Shown here in pieces: positions 14,245 through 17,061 of a stretch of 17,061 bases of DNA; positions within the stretch are counted from its first letter, which is position 1; each line of letters starts with the position of its first letter. A program made the position numbers and the translations under genes. Source of the stretch: CAYNQK01 sp964470375 (GTDB lineage Bacteria > Spirochaetota > Spirochaetia > Treponematales > JBGSOB01); the NCBI GenBank assembly GCA_964470375.1, contig CAYYCP010000067.1, positions 1 through 17,061 of the forward strand. The letters run 5' to 3'. The notes under the pieces were generated by a model. It did not search any database, was not told the DNA's origin, and saw only the letters and a program-made list of their open reading frames with translations.

Positions 14245-15116
14245 ACCAGGCCGCTCCCGGCCAGGTCGCGCCTGAAGACGCGTTCCATGGCCTCGGCCGA
14301 GGATACCCGCGAGCGGCCTATGCCCAGGCGGGCGGCCTGTCGCCGCACGGCCTCGGAGTGGGTCTCCAGGGCCCGGGCATAGGCGGAGACCAGGGGCGCA
14401 TCGATGATGAGCGGAACCTCCTCATCGTTCTCGGAATCCACCAGGGTGATCTCTCCCAGGAGGGGCGGGCTTTCCTCCTCGGGCGAGTACACCTGCATGA
14501 TGTGGGACTCACAGCCGCTGGCGGCCAGGGCCGCTATTGTCTCGGCCCACTCGGGGTAGAGAAAATCCGATATGAGGAGGGCCAGGCATTTGCGTCCGTA
14601 GCGCGAGGCGAACTGGCGCATAGCCGCGGCTGGGGCGAAGGAATCGCGCGCCCGGACGCGGGCCAGGGCTGACTGGACCTCCCCCAGGCCGACCCGGTTT
14701 CGCTCCGGGCGCAGGGGCTCCAGGAGGGATCCGGCCAGCTCGCATACGCCCACCCGGTTGCCAGAGCGCATGGCGATCCCGGCCAGTACGGCCGCGACAC
14801 GTCGGGCGAAGGCCAGCTTATTGGGCCGACCCGAATCCATGGAGCGGCTGGAATCCAGGACCAGGGCCAGAGTCAACTCCTTCTCCTCGGCGCACAGCCG
14901 CACCATGAGCTTGCGCATGCGCAAATATACCGACCAGTCCACGAGGCGCACGTCATCCCCGGCCTGGTACTCACGGTAATCGGCGAACTCGATGCCGCCG
15001 CCTCGGGCCGGGCTGCGCTGCTCGCCGGCGGCGAAGCCGGATACGCGTCTGCGGGCCGACAGCGACATGGCCTTGATGAGCTCGTAGTCGCCGGCCCGCA
15101 GGATGGCGTTATGCAC
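14238..15116 (-). CDS. DUF58 domain protein
   Basis: The 292-residue protein shows the DUF58 hallmark GGGIEFADYREYQAGDDVR-LVDW (39-61), then RMRKLMVRLCAEEKELTLALVLDSSRSM, in which D88-S-S-R-S92 is a vWA-type metal site. The remainder (LISDFLYPEW, AALAASGCESHIMQVYSP) continues the vWA fold. No membrane helix is present, so it is probably cytoplasmic or membrane-associated through partners. DUF58 proteins are commonly encoded with MoxR ATPases and are thought to be adaptors or substrates of the ATPase. The start is GTG 15116, overlapping the moxR stop by 8 bp, with GGAG a few bases ahead; the next gene overlaps its stop by 7 bp. Confidence 0.92.
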   Translation of the reverse strand: MHNAILRAGDYELIKAMSLSARRRVSGFAAGEQRSPARGGGIEFADYREYQAGDDVRLVDWSVYLRMRKLMVRLCAEEKELTLALVLDSSRSMDSGRPNKLAFARRVAAVLAGIAMRSGNRVGVCELAGSLLEPLRPERNRVGLGEVQSALARVRARDSFAPAAAMRQFASRYGRKCLALLISDFLYPEWAETIAALAASGCESHIMQVYSPEEESPPLLGEITLVDSENDEEVPLIIDAPLVSAYARALETHSEAVRRQAARLGIGRSRVSSAEAMERVFRRDLAGSGLVC

Positions 15117-16113
15117 GGGCCGCTCCGGCCGTCTCGGCCACAGCCTCCAAGGCCTTCTGCAGCACGTCCTCCACGCGCAAGCCCTCTGAAAGCCCGTCGA
15201 AGTTGAGCGCCAGCCTATGACGCACCGCCGGCACGGCGCAGCTGAGCAGGTCTTCCATGGAAGCGTTGAACCGGCCGGCCAGGAGGGCCCGGGCCTTGGC
15301 GGCCATAACCATGGCTTGAGCCGCCCGCGGGCCGGCGCCGTAGCGCACGTAGCGCTTGACCGCCTCGGGAGCCTCGGGACACTCCGGGCGGGTCGTCAGC
15401 ACGATATCGGCGGCCGCCGAGAGGACCTGTGGCGGCACCACCACGTCGCGCACAGCGGCCTGCAGGGCCATGATGTCCTCTTGGCGCATGACCGGGGCGG
15501 CCTGGGGGCGGGCCTGCCCGACGGTGCGCTCGACGATGCGCTCAAGATCCTGCTTGCCGGGGTGCTCGATGATCACCTTGAAAAGGAAGCGGTCTATCTG
15601 AGCCTCGGGCAAGGGATAGGTGCCCTCCATCTCCAGGGGATTCTGGGTGGCCAGGACAAGGAAGGGCCGCGGCAGGGGGTAGGCCCGCCCGCGCACGGTC
15701 ACCGCCCGCTCCTGCATGGCCTCCAGGAGGGCCGACTGGGTCTTGGGCGATGCTCGGTTGATCTCGTCCGCCAGGATCAGGTTGGCGAAGATCGGGCCGG
15801 GCTCGAAGGCCAGCCCCAGGTCGCCGCGCTCGGAGCGCTCGATTAAGGTAGTGCCGGCGACATCAGAGGGCATCAGGTCCGGAGTGAACTGGATGCGCGA
15901 GAAGCTCAGCTTCATGGTGTCGCCAAGGGCCTTCACCAGACTAGTCTTGCCCAGGCCGGGCACCCCCTCGTAGAGCACGTGCCCCTCGCACAGGAGGGCC
16001 AGCAGGGTGAATTCGACGGCCTCGGCCTGGCCCACGATCACGTTACCGATCTCGGAGCGCGCCCGGGCCACACCGTCCACGCAGGCCGCGATCGACATGG
16101 CGTCATCGTTCAT
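15109..16113 (-). CDS. MoxR-family AAA+ ATPase
   Basis: The 334 residues carry the complete AAA_3 set: IVGQAEAVE (26-34), Walker A GVPGLGKT (50-57), RIQFTPDLMPSDVAGT (73-88), Walker B LILADE (112-117) followed by INRASPKTQSALLEAMQE, sensor 1 LATQNP (154-159), YPLPEAQIDRF with R175 as a likely trans-acting arginine, and the C-terminal sensor-2 region RYGAGPRAAQAM. MoxR ATPases are chaperone-like and act with vWA partners to mature or remodel envelope or metalloprotein targets. ATG 16113 has AAGGAGA eight bases away and overlaps the preceding stop as ATGA. Its operon supplies three vWA-type partners (DUF58, BatA-like, double-vWA). Confidence 0.95.
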   Translation of the reverse strand: MNDDAMSIAACVDGVARARSEIGNVIVGQAEAVEFTLLALLCEGHVLYEGVPGLGKTSLVKALGDTMKLSFSRIQFTPDLMPSDVAGTTLIERSERGDLGLAFEPGPIFANLILADEINRASPKTQSALLEAMQERAVTVRGRAYPLPRPFLVLATQNPLEMEGTYPLPEAQIDRFLFKVIIEHPGKQDLERIVERTVGQARPQAAPVMRQEDIMALQAAVRDVVVPPQVLSAAADIVLTTRPECPEAPEAVKRYVRYGAGPRAAQAMVMAAKARALLAGRFNASMEDLLSCAVPAVRHRLALNFDGLSEGLRVEDVLQKALEAVAETAGAARA

Positions 16114-17061
16114 TTGTCTTCTCCTTCATCCAGTTCGCTGATTGCGAGGTAGTAGGACCTCACGTATTCCTCGTATTCCATAGGCACGCGCTCGCGCGCC
16201 AAAGCCGCTTCGGCCCCGGCCGCAGCCTCCTTCGGGGAAACCGCCCGGGTCATCGGCCCGTCCCCGGGCAGGACAAGCTCCATCATGCCCCGCTCGTCCT
16301 GTCCCAATTCGGCTTTCTTGCCGTTTTCGACCGCCCTCGGCTCCAGCCTGTCGAAGCTGCGCAGGCTGCCCTCGCCCGTGCCGGCCTTGAGGGCGCCCCT
16401 GCCGCCTAACGGCGGGGCCCCCTCATCAGACCCCCCTGGTGTCCGCTCGGCCTGATCGTCCGTATCCTCCTGTCCACCCTGTCCGGGAATGTCGAGGCTC
16501 CCCGAACGCCCTGGATTGTCGCGTCGGCGGGCCTCGAGCTCCCGCGGATCCTGGGAGCCAGGCGGAGGCTGGGGTCCCTGACCGTCGCCCTCCCCAGGCT
16601 GGCCGCGTTGGCCGGCGCCCGCCGCCTGCTGGGGCTCCTGTCCAGCCTCGCCTTCTTTGCCCTGACCGGTCCCAGGCTTGTTTTGCGACATGCGCTCCAT
16701 GGCCGCTTGGGCGGATTCGCGAAGCGCCTGTCGCTCGCGCTCAAGGCGCTCGCGTTCGAGGGCGCTTGAGCTTCGTGCGATCCGGCGCGCCAGATCGGCA
16801 TCGGCCCGCTCCAAGAGGCGGGAGAGGTCATCGACCTTGCCGGCGGCCAAGGCCCGCTCGGCGGCCATCGCCAGGCGCGGGTCGTCGGGGAAGAGACTGC
16901 GCGCGACCGACCTGGGCGTCTCGCCCTTCCCCAGGGCTGCCTGGCTGGCCTCGCTCCCGGACGGATCGGCCCCATCCTCGGCGGCCTTGGTTATGGCGCG
17001 GGAACCGCCCGCCAGGGGGCCGGCGAAGGCGGCCATGGCCGTACCGAGACAGAGGGCTCCC
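16110..17061 (-). CDS. Exported Gln/Gly/Pro-rich protein upstream of moxR (5' end outside window)
   Basis: The frame is open to the window edge. The residues just before the first in-window ATG (GALCLGTAMAAFAGPLAGG) look like the hydrophobic core and end of a signal peptide, so the true start probably lies beyond 17061 and the internal ATG at 17036 is not it. A helical, charged region (about ARSLFPDDPRLAMAAERALA to RQALRESAQAAMERM) is followed by about 100 residues of low-complexity Gly/Gln/Pro/Glu linker. The C-terminus RERVPMEYEEYVRSYYLAIS resembles a short conserved tail I recall from membrane or exported proteins of MoxR/vWA operons. There is no enzyme motif. The stop overlaps the moxR start by 4 bp, so the genes are coupled. 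The function is unassigned; an extracytoplasmic scaffold is one possibility. Confidence 0.75.
   Translation of the reverse strand, partial: GALCLGTAMAAFAGPLAGGSRAITKAAEDGADPSGSEASQAALGKGETPRSVARSLFPDDPRLAMAAERALAAGKVDDLSRLLERADADLARRIARSSSALERERLERERQALRESAQAAMERMSQNKPGTGQGKEGEAGQEPQQAAGAGQRGQPGEGDGQGPQPPPGSQDPRELEARRRDNPGRSGSLDIPGQGGQEDTDDQAERTPGGSDEGAPPLGGRGALKAGTGEGSLRSFDRLEPRAVENGKKAELGQDERGMMELVLPGDGPMTRAVSPKEAAAGAEAALARERVPMEYEEYVRSYYLAISELDEGEDK

Overview
The window is high-GC DNA with tightly packed genes and no RNA gene that I can recognise. A signal-peptide protein ending in a beta-barrel-like C-terminus (5312-5899), a c-di-GMP turnover protein and a MoxR/DUF58/von Willebrand A (vWA) operon of the Bat type all suggest a diderm (Gram-negative-type) bacterium. 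Spirochaetota would fit the Bat-type operon and the zinc-finger/DUF2087 regulator, but this is a weak inference; no marker gene in the window fixes the phylum.

Layout. (1) 1-135: the last 44 codons of an unrecognised plus-strand gene. (2) 326-2383 (+): a REC-PAS-GGDEF-EAL protein, probably a phosphorylation-controlled c-di-GMP phosphodiesterase because its GGDEF motif is degenerate (GRDEF). (3) 2401-3150 (-): dapB of the lysine/diaminopimelate pathway, convergent with the previous gene; 79 bp upstream of it lies a zinc-finger/HTH/DUF2087 regulator (3230-3982, -) with a strong promoter embedded in repeated TAGAT motifs. (4) 3983-4338: a divergent intergenic region holding two promoters, a likely operator and a GC-rich palindrome. 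(5) 4339-5899 (+): a module of a polytopic membrane protein, an overlapping winged-helix regulator and an outer-membrane-like protein. Nearly identical 22-bp elements sit in front of the first and third of these genes, a probable operator pair for the regulator between them. (6) 5900-7019: a repeat-rich island. Two arrays of a 39-bp tandem repeat built from TCGCG-ending octamers flank a minus-strand GxxExxY (PD-(D/E)XK-like) gene, and both ends of that reading frame are themselves made of the repeat, in opposite orientations. (7) 7020-17061 (-): a six-gene operon in which every junction overlaps by 4-8 bp. In transcription order it encodes an exported Gln/Gly/Pro-rich protein (cut by the window edge), a MoxR-type AAA+ ATPase, a DUF58 protein, a BatA-like vWA membrane protein, a large membrane protein with two vWA domains around a glutamine-amidotransferase-like fold, and a secreted multidomain alpha/beta hydrolase. 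A GNRA-looped hairpin follows the operon.

Working together: the MoxR ATPase, DUF58 protein and vWA proteins form the familiar chaperone-like set believed to act on envelope or metal-dependent targets. The translational coupling puts the terminal hydrolase in the same expression unit, so it may be a client or effector. The BatA-like gene carries an A AAA AAG heptamer of the dnaX slippery type, and the -1 frame beyond it stays open through the whole next cistron. The most distinctive observations are the GxxExxY gene embedded in its own repeat, a 28-bp palindrome present in two distant intergenic sites in opposite orientation, the paired 22-bp operator-like elements, and the possible frameshift fusion in the Bat operon.
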